Origin: Halorhabdus salina
GTDB taxonomy: Archaea > Halobacteriota > Halobacteria > Halobacteriales > Haloarculaceae
Length of the DNA stretch: 64,000 bases
Assembly (NCBI RefSeq): GCF_013839425.1
Contig: NZ_JACDNP010000006.1
Location: forward strand, 1-64,000
Reading direction: 5' to 3'
Below, piece after piece: positions 44,765-54,064 of the stretch. Position 1 is the stretch's first letter; each line of letters begins with the position of its first letter. The notes below the pieces were generated by a model. That model did not search any database and was not told where the DNA came from. It saw only the letters and a list, made by a program, of their open reading frames with translations. The position numbers and the translations under genes are program-made.

Positions 44765-45385
44765 ATGGGGCTGCTCGAAGATAAGGACCGCGCGCGGCTG
44801 TTCTACAAGTACCTCTCGACGGTGTATGACCGGATCAACCCATTCATCTGGAACGAGGAGATGCGCACCGACGCGCTGGATCTGCTCGACATCGAGGCTG
44901 ACGACCGCGTCCTCGACGTCGGCTGCGGGACCGGATTCGCCACGGAGGGTCTCCTCGAACACACCGAGAACGTCTACGGGCTCGATCAGAGTCCCCACCA
45001 GCTCGACGAAGCCTTCGAGAAGTTCGGGACCCGCGGGCCCGTCCAGTTCTGTCTAGGTGATGCCGAGCGGCTGCCGTTCGCCGAGGCTACCTTCGACCTC
45101 GTCTGGTCGTCGGGCTCGATCGAATACTGGCCCAATCCCGTCGATGCACTCAAAGAGTGTCGTCGCGTCGCGCGCCCGGGCGGACAAGTACTTATCGTTG
45201 GCCCGAACTACCCCGGCTCGACGATCTTCCAGAAACTCGCCGACGCGATCATGCTGTTTTACGATGCCGAGGAGGCAGACCGGATGTTCAAGGCAGCCGG
45301 CTTCCAGTCGGTCGAGCACGTGACGATGGGCCCCTCCTATAACCCGGAAATCGCGATTACGACCGTCGCTCGCGTTCCCGAGTAA
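44765..45385 (+). CDS. SAM-dependent methyltransferase, probably menaquinone/quinone type
   Basis: The 206-residue class I methyltransferase has the SAM-binding motif VLDVGCGTGFATEG (about 46-59), GLDQS, and LPFAEATFDLVWSSGSIEYWPNP. The start ARLFYKYLSTVYDRINPFIWNEEMR is close to a haloarchaeal group annotated as quinone (MPBQ/MSBQ-like) methyltransferases. The substrate call is by family resemblance only. It stands alone, with a TATA-like box near 44735. Confidence 0.8.
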   Translation: MGLLEDKDRARLFYKYLSTVYDRINPFIWNEEMRTDALDLLDIEADDRVLDVGCGTGFATEGLLEHTENVYGLDQSPHQLDEAFEKFGTRGPVQFCLGDAERLPFAEATFDLVWSSGSIEYWPNPVDALKECRRVARPGGQVLIVGPNYPGSTIFQKLADAIMLFYDAEEADRMFKAAGFQSVEHVTMGPSYNPEIAITTVARVPE

Positions 45386-45428
45386 CAGCTCCCCTGCGGT
45401 CCGAGCAGAGTGGCCACCCTCCTGTCAG

Positions 45429-45893
45429 CTACTCAGCGATGGGCTCGAGTTCCGTGAGCACGCGCCCGTCCCGACTAATCGTTATCTCGACGGTCGCGCC
45501 ATCACTGAGCAGCGGCGTGTTCGAGGTCGCAAGTTCGACGGTCCCGGCTTCGCCCGCGGTCCAGTTCCCGCGCGTTTGGCTATTGAACGGTCCGGTCGGC
45601 CCGCTTTTGAACCCCTTGGCTGCAAAGAACGGAATCGGTGGCTGGTGATCGAGCGACTGACCGTCGACTTTGATTTGGACGTCCACGGAGTCCGGATCTA
45701 ATGCTTGGCCTCCCTCGTGTGTGAGCGTGATACTGTCAGTACTTGCGTCCGCCGTGGCGCTGAACCGGGTCGTCGGTATCGAGGGTTCGACGTCCGGCGT
45801 GAGGATGACTGCACTCATCGTCCCCGCCAGCACGATCGTTATCGCCAATAAGAGCACAGTCCCGACGACCGGCGATATCGCACGCTGTGCCAT
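45429..45893 (-). CDS. Type IV pilin-like protein
   Basis: The 154-residue protein has a class III prepilin start: QRA, then ISPVVGTVLLLAITIVLAGTMSAVIL. PibD should cut between Ala5 and Ile6. The rest is a beta-rich extracellular domain. ATG 45893 gives the short leader; the longer upstream frame is not signal-like. It lies 62 bp after the secreted-protein gene on the same strand and is likely in one transcript with it. Confidence 0.85.
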   Translation of the reverse strand: MAQRAISPVVGTVLLLAITIVLAGTMSAVILTPDVEPSIPTTRFSATADASTDSITLTHEGGQALDPDSVDVQIKVDGQSLDHQPPIPFFAAKGFKSGPTGPFNSQTRGNWTAGEAGTVELATSNTPLLSDGATVEITISRDGRVLTELEPIAE

Positions 45894-45955
45894 TGGCGGG
45901 GGGTGGCCCCACTCTGGTACTTCAACGAGAGGATTGTCCGAATGTACGTCGCCAG

Positions 45956-47173
45956 TCAGCCGCTGCCTACCGTGACTGAGATGCTGTCGCCGCCTGTTGT
46001 CGCCGTCACTGTCTGGCCGTCGAGTTGAGCGAGCCACAATTGTCCGTCGGATCCAGTTGTCCCGACGGTCGCTTCTCCGACTGAAAGGGTCGCGGCCACT
46101 GGCTCGTTCCTATCGGGGGTACTGACTACGATCTTTGCGGGTCCGTCAACCGTCGTTCGGTTGATCTCGATCGCCAGTACCTCGGTTTTGTTGGCGGCGA
46201 CGGTGGTTGTCGGCAATCGGGATAATTGGAGGCGATGGACTTCGTGGAAGACGCCTGTGGTCCGGCCATCGAAGTAGGCGTCCAGTGTGCCGTGGGCGTG
46301 GCTGAGTCTGACCGGATAGATCGCCGAGTCACCGAATCCACTGATGCTCGGGTTCGACACCAGGTTGTCGAACGCCCACGGATAGATCTCTTGGGCGCGC
46401 TGATGGGCGCTGACCAACGGCGAAGAGCCGTTCGTTGCGAACTCGTTCGTCCCGCTGTCGGCGCGCGCTGTCCACCGTGTCGCTTCCCGGATGTACGCGC
46501 CGCCGTCGATCGTTGCTAGGACGATCCCGCCATTAGCCGTACTGGTCGCGACACGGGCCGGATCCCGATCCCCCTGCGTCGCCCCGGCGACGGTTTCCAT
46601 CAGTGGCCCGGTCAACGACACGATCTCGGCATCGACTCGTGCGAGACTGACGGCCAGAGCCGGTGGCAATGAGACATCGTGTCGTTGTGTGACGCCCTTG
46701 ACGGTATCTGCGCGCATTCTGACGGTGTGAGCCGCTGTTTCGATCCGCGTGAGCTCACGGAACAGTTTCGTTGCGGTCATCTCTCCCTGGTTGTACGCCC
46801 GAACCGCGTCGATGCGTGCCGTTCGTAATGTTTGGCCCTGGGTGCGCAACCGTTCGACGATTTCCCGAACCGTATCGATCTGGGCAGATCGACTCTCGGC
46901 GGTTGCAAACTGCCGCTGGAATGTCCGGCTATCTACACGACTCTGGAGCTGCTCACGCTCGCTCGACAGCGCGCCGGAAAGGTCGGCGTCAACGGTGTGT
47001 TGGCCGCTGGTCGCACCGTTTTGGAGTTGCAATCGGTTGATGGTCTCGTTTTCGGCGCTGACTGTCTGGAAATTGGCCGTCGCGGTGCTTGTGGGAGTTG
47101 GGACGGCAGCGACAGTGCCGACCAGTAGGAGGGCAACCAGGCCAAGCGTCACGAGAACCGAACGTCGTCGCAT
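45956..47173 (-). CDS. Haloarchaeal secreted surface protein
   Basis: The 405-residue protein has a Sec-type signal (RRRSVLVTLGLVALLLVGTVAA, about 2-24). A helical region (about 70-190) rich in QLQSR and ERLRTQGQTL patterns follows, then beta-rich domains to the end. There is no C-terminal membrane anchor. Such proteins occur in haloarchaea next to a membrane-anchored wHTH protein, as here. I cannot give a function. Confidence 0.65.
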   Translation of the reverse strand: MRRRSVLVTLGLVALLLVGTVAAVPTPTSTATANFQTVSAENETINRLQLQNGATSGQHTVDADLSGALSSEREQLQSRVDSRTFQRQFATAESRSAQIDTVREIVERLRTQGQTLRTARIDAVRAYNQGEMTATKLFRELTRIETAAHTVRMRADTVKGVTQRHDVSLPPALAVSLARVDAEIVSLTGPLMETVAGATQGDRDPARVATSTANGGIVLATIDGGAYIREATRWTARADSGTNEFATNGSSPLVSAHQRAQEIYPWAFDNLVSNPSISGFGDSAIYPVRLSHAHGTLDAYFDGRTTGVFHEVHRLQLSRLPTTTVAANKTEVLAIEINRTTVDGPAKIVVSTPDRNEPVAATLSVGEATVGTTGSDGQLWLAQLDGQTVTATTGGDSISVTVGSG

Positions 47174-47359
47174 CAGCGTTCGATTATACGGCGGGATACA
47201 AAAACCCAGCTACACCGACGTCACCATTCGTTCAGTCGCCGTTTCGGCATGCCGAGGTCGCTTTGGGACGCGGTCTAACGCCGCGAGACTATTTATCCCG
47301 CCCGCTAACGTTTCACAGATAGAAAGGGTTTTCCACCAGGCAGGATAGGTGAGCAGTAC

Positions 47360-48541
47360 ATGGCCCCGCTGTCCCGCGCGGCGGTCCTGGCCCTGGGTGC
47401 CGTCTTCGTCCTTCAGGTCGGGCTCGTCGCGGGTGCGCCCGTATTCAGCCCCAGTAGTGGATACGCTGTCGCTGATGGTGCTGTTGACGGGAATACGACG
47501 ATGACGATCGATCTCCAGGCTGACGGCGACGCGCGCTGGACCGTGGTACTGTCTGTCCCCCTTCAACACCAGGCGGCTATCGAGTCGTTCCAGGAGACGG
47601 GTGAGACGTTCGAAGCCGGCGACAGCGATGTCCTCTCAATCGAGACGTTCCGGCAATTTAGTTCGCTCGCCAGCCAGGCGACCGATCGGGAGATGAGACT
47701 CGAGACCGTCACTCGCGAGGCGAGCGTCGACAATGCGACCGGACGGCTCGCGTTATCGTTCTCCTGGACGAACTTCGGGCGCGCCGAAGGGGCGTACCTC
47801 TATGTCGACGACGTTTTCGAATCGCCGACCGGAACGTGGTTCGATGGACTGGCTGCCCACCAGCAACTCGTAATCGAGGCACCTGATAGCTTCGAGATTA
47901 CCAGCGCCCCCAAGGGGTTTACCAACAAGACAATCCGATGGGACGGGCCGACTGAATTCGAGCCGTCGTATCTATCGATCACGTATCATTTAGACGCGAC
48001 GACGAACACACCAACCGCGACTGAAACGACTGCTGGCTCAGTGGATAGTGGTGATAGCATCGGTCCACTGCCCATTGTCTTTTTCCTGTTGATCGTGGGG
48101 TCCGGTGCTATCTACGTGTTCCGCCGCGGCGAGTTCCCGCTGTCTGATCGTACCGATACATCTGCTAGTTCGTCGTCGACCGCCACCGACGACCAGGCGG
48201 TCGAGGCATCTGTTCACGAACCCGCAGGCGCGTCGGCCGACGAAACTGACGAGCAACCGGCCGACGAAACTGACGAGCAACCGGCCGACGAAACTGACGA
48301 CGAATCCGGCCCCGGTTCACTTCCGGACCGCGAGTTGTTGAGTGACGAAGAGTACGTCGAGGCGTTACTCGAGCACAATGGCGGCCGGATGAAACAGGCG
48401 GCCATCGTCTCCGAGACCGACTGGTCGAACGCGAAGGTCTCTCAATTGCTCTCTTCGATGGCCGAGGATGGTCGCGTCGAGAAACTCCGGATCGGTCGCG
48501 AAAATCTCATCTCGCTGCCGGACTTCGGAAACGAAGAGTAG
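47360..48541 (+). CDS. Membrane-anchored winged-helix protein (candidate one-component sensor)
   Basis: The 393-residue protein has a signal peptide (about 5-25), an extracellular beta-rich domain (about 35-215), one membrane helix (about 234-252, LPIVFFLLIVGSGAIYVF), an acidic linker and a cytoplasmic winged helix (about 327-390: EEYVEALLEHNGGRMKQAAIV, WSNAKVSQLLSSMAEDGRVEKL). That layout suggests a receptor passing an outside signal to DNA. It diverges from the secreted-protein and pilin genes, plausible targets. The start may also be a few codons on. Confidence 0.75.
   Translation: MAPLSRAAVLALGAVFVLQVGLVAGAPVFSPSSGYAVADGAVDGNTTMTIDLQADGDARWTVVLSVPLQHQAAIESFQETGETFEAGDSDVLSIETFRQFSSLASQATDREMRLETVTREASVDNATGRLALSFSWTNFGRAEGAYLYVDDVFESPTGTWFDGLAAHQQLVIEAPDSFEITSAPKGFTNKTIRWDGPTEFEPSYLSITYHLDATTNTPTATETTAGSVDSGDSIGPLPIVFFLLIVGSGAIYVFRRGEFPLSDRTDTSASSSSTATDDQAVEASVHEPAGASADETDEQPADETDEQPADETDDESGPGSLPDRELLSDEEYVEALLEHNGGRMKQAAIVSETDWSNAKVSQLLSSMAEDGRVEKLRIGRENLISLPDFGNEE
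48236..48301 (+). repeat. 24-bp tandem repeat coding an acidic linker
   Basis: Two full 24-base units (48236-48259, 48260-48283) and most of a third (to 48301) encode ADETDEQP repeats in the linker of the membrane wHTH protein. Copy number could vary by slippage. Confidence 0.8.
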
Positions 48542-48622
48542 CTGCTTTGGTCCGTGCGTATCGCTTCTGGAAGATAGACGCCTTCGTCACGTACTTGGTC
48601 AACCAGCCCGCTAGACCCCCCA

Positions 48623-49465
48623 ATGGAGTACCTGGAGCGCCGACGGGGCCTCGTAGAAGAGCGACTCGAAGCGGTGCTGTCACGGGTCGATCCCGAGACG
48701 CTTTCGGCGGAACTTGAACACGTCGTGCTTTCGGGCGGCAAACGGGTCCGACCGACGGTGACGCTGCTGGTCTGTGAGGCGGCCGGTGGCGATCCGGAAG
48801 ACGCGGTCGATTATGCCGTCGGCGTCGAACTTGTCCACAACGCCTCGCTGGTTGTCGACGACATCATCGACGAATCCGAGTTGCGACGCGACGCCCCTAG
48901 CGCGTGGTCGGCGTTCGGTCACGGGCCGGCGATCGTCGCCAGCGACGGATTACTCGGTGAGGCCTTTGCCATGTTTTCGACCGACGAACGCGCAATGCGA
49001 GCGGTTTCTGAGGCGATGGTCAATCTCGGCGAAGGCGAAGCAACCGAACTCGTTGCCAGGCCCGGCTCGGAAGCGGGCTATCGTCAACTCGCGCGCCGCA
49101 AGACGGGAGCACTGTTTCGGGCCGCGGCTGAACTGGGCGCGATTGCTGCTGACGCGGATGCCCACACTGTCGAGGCATTCGGGCAATATGCCGAACGCGT
49201 TGGCGTCGCCTTTCAGATGCGTGACGATGTCCTCGATGCGACGGCCGATGCCGAACAACTGGGAAAACCTGCTGGCCACGACGCCGCGATGGAACGACCT
49301 TCGATCGTGCAGGTGACCGATCTGTCGCCCGGAGAAGCCGACGAACGGGCTCGTGGAGAGTCACAGGCAGCCCTCGATCAACTCGATGCGCTCGCGGCTG
49401 AAAACCAGCAGGCACTGGAGTACTTACGAGATCTGGCGAAGTTTGTTGTAGCCCGACAGCGCTGA
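48623..49465 (+). CDS. Polyprenyl (geranylgeranyl-type) diphosphate synthase
   Basis: This enzyme elongates isoprenoid diphosphates for archaeal lipids, carotenoids or quinones. The 280-residue protein has the first aspartate-rich motif DDIID (79-83), GGKRVRP before it, and the second motif DDVLD (201-205). Length is slightly short. The residues before the first motif (VHNASLVV) do not tell chain length. It follows the wHTH gene by 81 bp on the same strand. It could supply phytoene and carotene synthesis upstream of the Brp/Blh enzyme. Confidence 0.88.
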   Translation: MEYLERRRGLVEERLEAVLSRVDPETLSAELEHVVLSGGKRVRPTVTLLVCEAAGGDPEDAVDYAVGVELVHNASLVVDDIIDESELRRDAPSAWSAFGHGPAIVASDGLLGEAFAMFSTDERAMRAVSEAMVNLGEGEATELVARPGSEAGYRQLARRKTGALFRAAAELGAIAADADAHTVEAFGQYAERVGVAFQMRDDVLDATADAEQLGKPAGHDAAMERPSIVQVTDLSPGEADERARGESQAALDQLDALAAENQQALEYLRDLAKFVVARQR

Positions 49466-49495
49466 GTCGCCGGCCGGACGCGTTCGTTCACTCGT

Positions 49496-49950
49496 TCACG
49501 TTTCTTCCGAGAACATTCGCCACCGTGAGGTCGGGATCCCACGTCGGCCCGACGGCGCGGCCGGCCCGGTTTGCTGTCGGTGCCAGCGGGATGTGGGCTG
49601 ACTGGTGACTGCATGGGTCATCTCGGCGCAATCGCCCGCGGGATGGGCGTTTTCCACATTCGTTTGCCTGTACTCGTCGGTCGACATCGCGCCCGTCGAT
49701 ACCAGTAGATCGCCGTAGGATCGTTGGTACGTCTCACCGTCTTCGCTCGTCTCTGTCAGTTCCTGTCGATCGGGGTCGATTGCTGTTGCCTTTGGGCCGG
49801 TCCGGAGATCGATGTCTCGTTCTTTCGGGAACCAGTTGGTCGGGATCGCCACGAGCTCTTCGAGGCGATCGATCCCGTCGCTGACGTAGTCTGGGGACCA
49901 CAAGCTCCGTAGCGGACTCACTCGCCACGTTCGAGGACCACAATCTCACG
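49496..49950 (-). pseudogene. CoA-disulfide reductase / NADH oxidase pseudogene
   Basis: Several pieces of a flavin disulfide reductase can be read. REIVVLERGE is followed by an in-frame TGA (49918-49920) and then a YGACGP stretch. After a frame change, DYVSDGIDRLEELVA, ERDIDLRTG, SYGDLLVSTGA and NVENAHPAGDCAEMTHAV follow. The FAD-binding start, about 150 middle residues (the NAD domain) and the dimer domain are lost. A stop, a frameshift and deletions make this non-functional. Confidence 0.85.
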
Positions 49951-50219
49951 AGCTGGATCGTCTCACTTTGCCTTACTCGCCGCCCTCATCCTGGCCGCGT
50001 CGCCGCCCACACCTACGAGTGTCTTACCCATCTCGGGTGTTCGATCCGACCACGCGAAAGTATTGGACTGGATAGACAAGTCTCGTGTGCGGGCAACGAT
50101 ATGGTGGCACGAGCCGAGGTGGTTCTTCCGGTCCGGGCGTGCCTTCTGATCGGACAGCTTGAGCAGTTTCCGGTCTTGCCGCTCGACGTCGTGTCTCGAA
50201 GGGAAAATACCGAGTGCCG

Positions 50220-50387
50220 CTACAGCGTGATCGCGTCAACCGGACACTGCTGTTCGGCCTGTTCGGCCTCCGGCGTCACTTCGTCGCTGACGGCTTTGGC
50301 CAGTCCGCCGTCCATTTCGAACGTTTCTGGCGCGACGCTCGCGCAGATCTCACAGCCCGTACAGAGGTTTTGATCGACTTCTACCAT
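50220..50387 (-). CDS. 55-residue 4-cysteine ferredoxin
   Basis: An ATG at 50387 opens 55 codons ending TAG at 50220. The cluster motif is Cys9-x2-Cys12-x2-Cys15 (CTGCEIC) with Cys48 in QCPVDAI, as in small single-cluster [4Fe-4S] ferredoxins. A TATA-like AGTAAAAAGA (50406-50415) lies about 25 bp upstream. The spacers on both sides (49966-50219 and 50416-50654) hold no other gene I can support. The redox partner is unknown. Confidence 0.85.
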   Translation of the reverse strand: MVEVDQNLCTGCEICASVAPETFEMDGGLAKAVSDEVTPEAEQAEQQCPVDAITL

Positions 50388-50654
50388 CGTATCACTTCCA
50401 ACTGTGTCTTTTTACTCGTGCTGTTTAGTTCAGACGAGTGTTCCCACGTGCTGGAAACGGAAGTGAACATCCAGGCAGAATTCTGTCTAGTCGGCACGGA
50501 GAGCGCGATATCGGTCCGATGGTGTCGGCTACTGTGGGGCGTCACCTTCCGTGCGATGTGGCTGTGAGCTACTTTACTCGGCCACAAGAGCGGTCTTGGG
50601 GTACGATCCAAGACACCTGTGGGTCGAAGTTTGTATCGTTCCGGACCGTCGAGA

Positions 50655-50951
50655 CTAGCTTTCCCAGGGCGCTTGGGCGCCGTCGTGATCTTCATCTTCG
50701 TCCGGACTGTCGTCGTCTTCCTCGTCGAGGAACTCCTCGTCTTCAGGGATGAACACGCCTTGACGCATTGCTTCGAGCCGCGGCATCATACTGAAATGGT
50801 AGTAGACACTCCAGACGAGGCCGACCACGACGGCCATTCCACCCATCGCCAGCGGATCCTCGATTCCGAGTTCCACAACGAGGAATGCACCGGACATGAC
50901 GAGGGCCACGTTGTAGACGTATATCGCAAGTTCGGAACGATCGATGTCCAT
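50655..50951 (-). CDS. Small membrane protein with acidic tail
   Basis: The 98-residue protein has two hydrophobic helices (about 9-27 and 34-51) and a very acidic C-terminal tail (about 68-92). ATG 50951 (MDIDRSEL) is preferred to one nine codons earlier. Conserved-looking in style but not recognised. It follows the DUF1684 gene on the same strand by 80 bp. Confidence 0.6.
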   Translation of the reverse strand: MDIDRSELAIYVYNVALVMSGAFLVVELGIEDPLAMGGMAVVVGLVWSVYYHFSMMPRLEAMRQGVFIPEDEEFLDEEDDDSPDEDEDHDGAQAPWES

Positions 50952-51031
50952 GGTATACCATCGCGGGACCAGGCTCAAAGGAACTGTCGGTCCCGATCGC
51001 TCGGCACTCGCTCGTCACGTCTGCCTGCCCG

Positions 51032-51592
51032 TCAGTTGTCCTGACCGATAGTTTGGCCCGGATAGTCTTTCTCGCCAGCTTCAACACGGATATCGAGCCA
51101 GTTTGCCATCGGAATGAGCGGGCACTCGTAGGCCCCATTGTACGCACAAGTCGGGTTATACGCCTGATTGAAGTCAAGGATCCACTCGCCGTTGTCGGTC
51201 TGCTGGCGCTTGGGTTCGAGGTCGAGATACCGTCCAGCTCCATACGTTTCCGCGCCGTTCGTCTCGTCGCGGAACGGTACCCAGAACCGGTCCTCGCCCG
51301 ATGCCGGCCGGTAGGCCTGTAGCGTGACGCGCTCGCCGTCGATCTCGACGGTGAGCTCGCCGTAGCGGACGTATCGTTGCTTGCCGTCGGCGGTCGTTTC
51401 GACGGTGATCTCCTCTTTCTCATCGTGTTCGTCAAGCGGGACCTCGAAGCGATAGGCCTGGTCTACGTCGTAGTAGTCGAGTCCGGGGAAGTCGGCGTGA
51501 TTTGGGATCGGTGATCGCGGATTGTCGGCGAAATACGTCTCTTTTTCCCCTCGTTGCTCGCGAATTCGCTGGCTGTAGTCTTCGGTACTCAT
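51032..51592 (-). CDS. DUF1684-family protein
   Basis: The 186-residue protein shows the DUF1684 signatures: REQRGEKETYFADNPRSP, YYDVDQAYRFEV, VPFRDETNGAETYGAGRYLDL, and DFNQAYNPTCAYN followed by CPLIP. This beta-rich family occurs in bacteria and archaea; its function is not established. ATG 51592 is the family-like start, and the longer frame adds non-conserved residues. Confidence 0.88.
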   Translation of the reverse strand: MSTEDYSQRIREQRGEKETYFADNPRSPIPNHADFPGLDYYDVDQAYRFEVPLDEHDEKEEITVETTADGKQRYVRYGELTVEIDGERVTLQAYRPASGEDRFWVPFRDETNGAETYGAGRYLDLEPKRQQTDNGEWILDFNQAYNPTCAYNGAYECPLIPMANWLDIRVEAGEKDYPGQTIGQDN

Positions 51593-51682
51593 CACGCTCT
51601 CATACGGCCCCCGGATAGTTAACGGTATTGCGCAAGTCAATCAACACCGAGAGGGAAGCCCCCGCGATCTTATCGTCTTCGC

Positions 51683-52930
51683 TTACTGTTGGAGTCGACT
51701 CAACCACTGACCGACCCGACCGGAACTGCCCGTCACGAGTCGGTCGGAGTTGAACACCCGAATCGCGAGCCAGATCATCACGATGGCGAAGATTGCCTCG
51801 TACATGATCCCGCCGACAACCATCGTGGTGTCGTTCAACAGCAGCCGTTTGGGGGCGATCGCGGGGTGAGTGAACGGAATCGCGAGCAGGATCGCCCGAA
51901 TCGGTAGTGACAGTTTGGCGACGTCCGTAAACATCGTCGCGAACATGGGAACAATCGCCAGGATGGAGATTGGGAACAGTAGCATTTGGGCACCCTGACG
52001 GTCGCCGGCGAAAATGCCCAACACGAGCGCAAGCGCGAGGACGCCGACCAGTGAGAGGAACAGTGAGACGCCGACGATTGCGTAGTCGACGATTCCCAGC
52101 GAGAGGGCGGCACTCGCCGCCCCGTCGGTGAACGACGACTGGTAGTAGTAGATCGAGACCGTATAGAGGGCCGCCCCGAGCAGCCCGATCGAGGCGCTAC
52201 CGATGAGTTTCGCCGCGACGATCGTCGACCGTTTCACAGGCATCGTCAACAGGGTTTCGAGAGTTTTGTTCTCTTTTTCGGCCCCCATCGAGTTGATCAC
52301 CATCTGGCCAGAGAAGATAATCACGAACATGATGACCACGGGGATGAAGATGAACTGCGTGGCAAATGATCCCGAGAGTGCCCCTGGTGAGGTGTTTTCG
52401 AGGGTTTTGTCCTCCAGGTAGGTCGTGTACTCCGGCCGGATCGGATTGAGCATTGCTGGCGTCGTTCCGGTGACGTTCAGCGTCAGGGCCGTGCCGGCCT
52501 GATCGACCTGTCTCTTTATTTGGGTCGAAGATGTGATGCCCGAGAGGGAAAGCGAGCGTACGACCGAGTGAATCCCGATGTTCCCGGCTGCCCGCTGCTG
52601 GATGCGTTCGGTGAACCCGTCGGGGATGACGATCAGTGTGTCCCCCCCTGCCTCCGAGACTGCCTCGATGGTGGCCGAGGGGTCCCCGGATTCGGCGTAA
52701 TAGACGACTGCGGCGTTCTGCGAGAGCGAGGCATTGACCAGCTCGCCGTATTCGCCGTCGTCCTCGTTGAGGATGCCGATATCGGGTTGCCCGGCCGCGG
52801 CGTCGTCGATGCCCCCGATCCCCTGGCCCAGCCCGATAAACATCACGGGGATCAAGAGGATCGGCAGGAGGTATCGTGGCCGGAGCAATTCGCGAGTCTC
52901 CTTCCAGAGAAGCCGCCAGAAGTGATTCAT
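51683..52930 (-). CDS. ABC-2 type exporter permease (NatB-like)
   Basis: The 415-residue permease starts MNHFWRLLWKETRELLR, has a first helix (about 20-38), a large extracellular domain (about 40-190), then five to six helices (about 195-405), including the ENKTLETLLTMPVKRSTIVAAK segment typical of ABC-2 and NatB proteins. It pairs with the ATPase encoded upstream, overlapping it by 4 bases. NatAB exports Na+ in Bacillus, but the cargo here cannot be inferred. Confidence 0.88.
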   Translation of the reverse strand: MNHFWRLLWKETRELLRPRYLLPILLIPVMFIGLGQGIGGIDDAAAGQPDIGILNEDDGEYGELVNASLSQNAAVVYYAESGDPSATIEAVSEAGGDTLIVIPDGFTERIQQRAAGNIGIHSVVRSLSLSGITSSTQIKRQVDQAGTALTLNVTGTTPAMLNPIRPEYTTYLEDKTLENTSPGALSGSFATQFIFIPVVIMFVIIFSGQMVINSMGAEKENKTLETLLTMPVKRSTIVAAKLIGSASIGLLGAALYTVSIYYYQSSFTDGAASAALSLGIVDYAIVGVSLFLSLVGVLALALVLGIFAGDRQGAQMLLFPISILAIVPMFATMFTDVAKLSLPIRAILLAIPFTHPAIAPKRLLLNDTTMVVGGIMYEAIFAIVMIWLAIRVFNSDRLVTGSSGRVGQWLSRLQQ

Positions 52931-53643
52931 GCGACCGCCTCCAGAAAGGCTTCTTCGAGATTCTCGGCGTCGTATTGATCGATCAATTCCGGGGGGGTAC
53001 CCTCGGCGACGATCTCGCCTTCGTTGAGTAGCCCGATCCGATCACACAGGTATTCGACTTCGAGCATGTTGTGGCTCGACAGCAAGACACTGCGATCCTG
53101 GCCGGGAAACTCCTTGACGATCTCCCGGATCGTCCGGGCGTTTTCGACGTCTAATCCCGACGTGGGCTCGTCTAAGATCGCCAGGTCAGGTTCGGTCATG
53201 ATCGTACTCGCCAGCAGGAGCTTCCGGGTCATCCCCTTCGAATACTCGCTGGTCTTGCTCTCGATACGCTCGTCCAGATCGGCGATCTCGATACCGTGCT
53301 CGACGAGTTCCTGGGGCGAGTCGCTGTAAAAGTCTGCGACGAATTCCAGGTATTGCCGGCCGGTGAGGTTGTCGTAGGATCCGGCATCTTCGGGTAGATA
53401 CCGGATGCGTTTGCGTACCTCGTTGGGATCGCTCTCGACGTCCGCGCCGAAGACGGATACCTCTCCGCCACCGACGGTCAACAGTGTCGAGAGCGTCCGC
53501 AGGGTCGTGGTCTTGCCAGCGCCGTTGGGGCCGACCAATCCAAAGATCTCGCCGGGGTCGACGCTGAAAGAGACACTACGGAGGGCCTGTACGTCGTCGT
53601 ATCGTTTCTGCAGGTCAGTCACCTGCACTGCCGTGGGACTCAT
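52927..53643 (-). CDS. ABC exporter ATP-binding protein (NatA-like)
   Basis: The 238-residue ATPase has Walker A GPNGAGKT (about 37-44), the signature YSKGMTRKL in place of LSGGQ, Walker B LAILDEPTSGLD and the switch His in SSHNMLEVE. ATG 53643 is chosen over an upstream ATG giving 25 extra non-conserved residues. It is coupled to the permease gene by an ATGA overlap. Confidence 0.9.
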   Translation of the reverse strand: MSPTAVQVTDLQKRYDDVQALRSVSFSVDPGEIFGLVGPNGAGKTTTLRTLSTLLTVGGGEVSVFGADVESDPNEVRKRIRYLPEDAGSYDNLTGRQYLEFVADFYSDSPQELVEHGIEIADLDERIESKTSEYSKGMTRKLLLASTIMTEPDLAILDEPTSGLDVENARTIREIVKEFPGQDRSVLLSSHNMLEVEYLCDRIGLLNEGEIVAEGTPPELIDQYDAENLEEAFLEAVA

Positions 53644-53740
53644 CGTCGCTCGTAGGGGCAGTCTCAGACCGGATAAATCACCGTTTCGATCCTGGCGGAA
53701 TTGACCGCTGGCAAACACGAGCCCCTGGTTGGCAGCCAGT

Positions 53741-54064
53741 TCAGACTACGTCGGGCCGAACGCGAAAGCGCTGATACTCGCCGTGGGAGAGTTCCAGTGC
53801 GCCAAGCCACCAGTTCCAGCGTTCGACGAGCGTCGATCCCTCGGGCGCGTCGGCCAGGTTTGTGATGACGATCTCGACGCGCAGTGGCTCGTCGAAATCG
53901 GCCGCGTACACCCCTCGATCCGCTAGGTCGGCCGCCTCCCGAGCGACGATCCGTGCAACGTCCGGATCGATCTCGAATCGTTCGATCAGCCGGGCCTGTA
54001 AGCGCTGTCGGTCCACGTCGGAGGGTTCGGCCCTCTCCTCTTGAAGCCTCCGAGTTGCGCTCAC
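53741..54064 (-). CDS. Conserved haloarchaeal hypothetical protein
   Basis: GTG 54064 overlaps the stop of the aldo/keto reductase pseudogene (GTGA) and opens 107 codons. The protein has helical RQRLQARLIERFEIDPDVARIVAREAADLAD and strand-like LRVEIVITNLADAP, ending WLGALELSHGEYQRFR. It reads like a real, well-conserved protein, but I cannot name it. Its coupling to the reductase predates the decay of that gene. Confidence 0.55.
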   Translation of the reverse strand: MSATRRLQEERAEPSDVDRQRLQARLIERFEIDPDVARIVAREAADLADRGVYAADFDEPLRVEIVITNLADAPEGSTLVERWNWWLGALELSHGEYQRFRVRPDVV

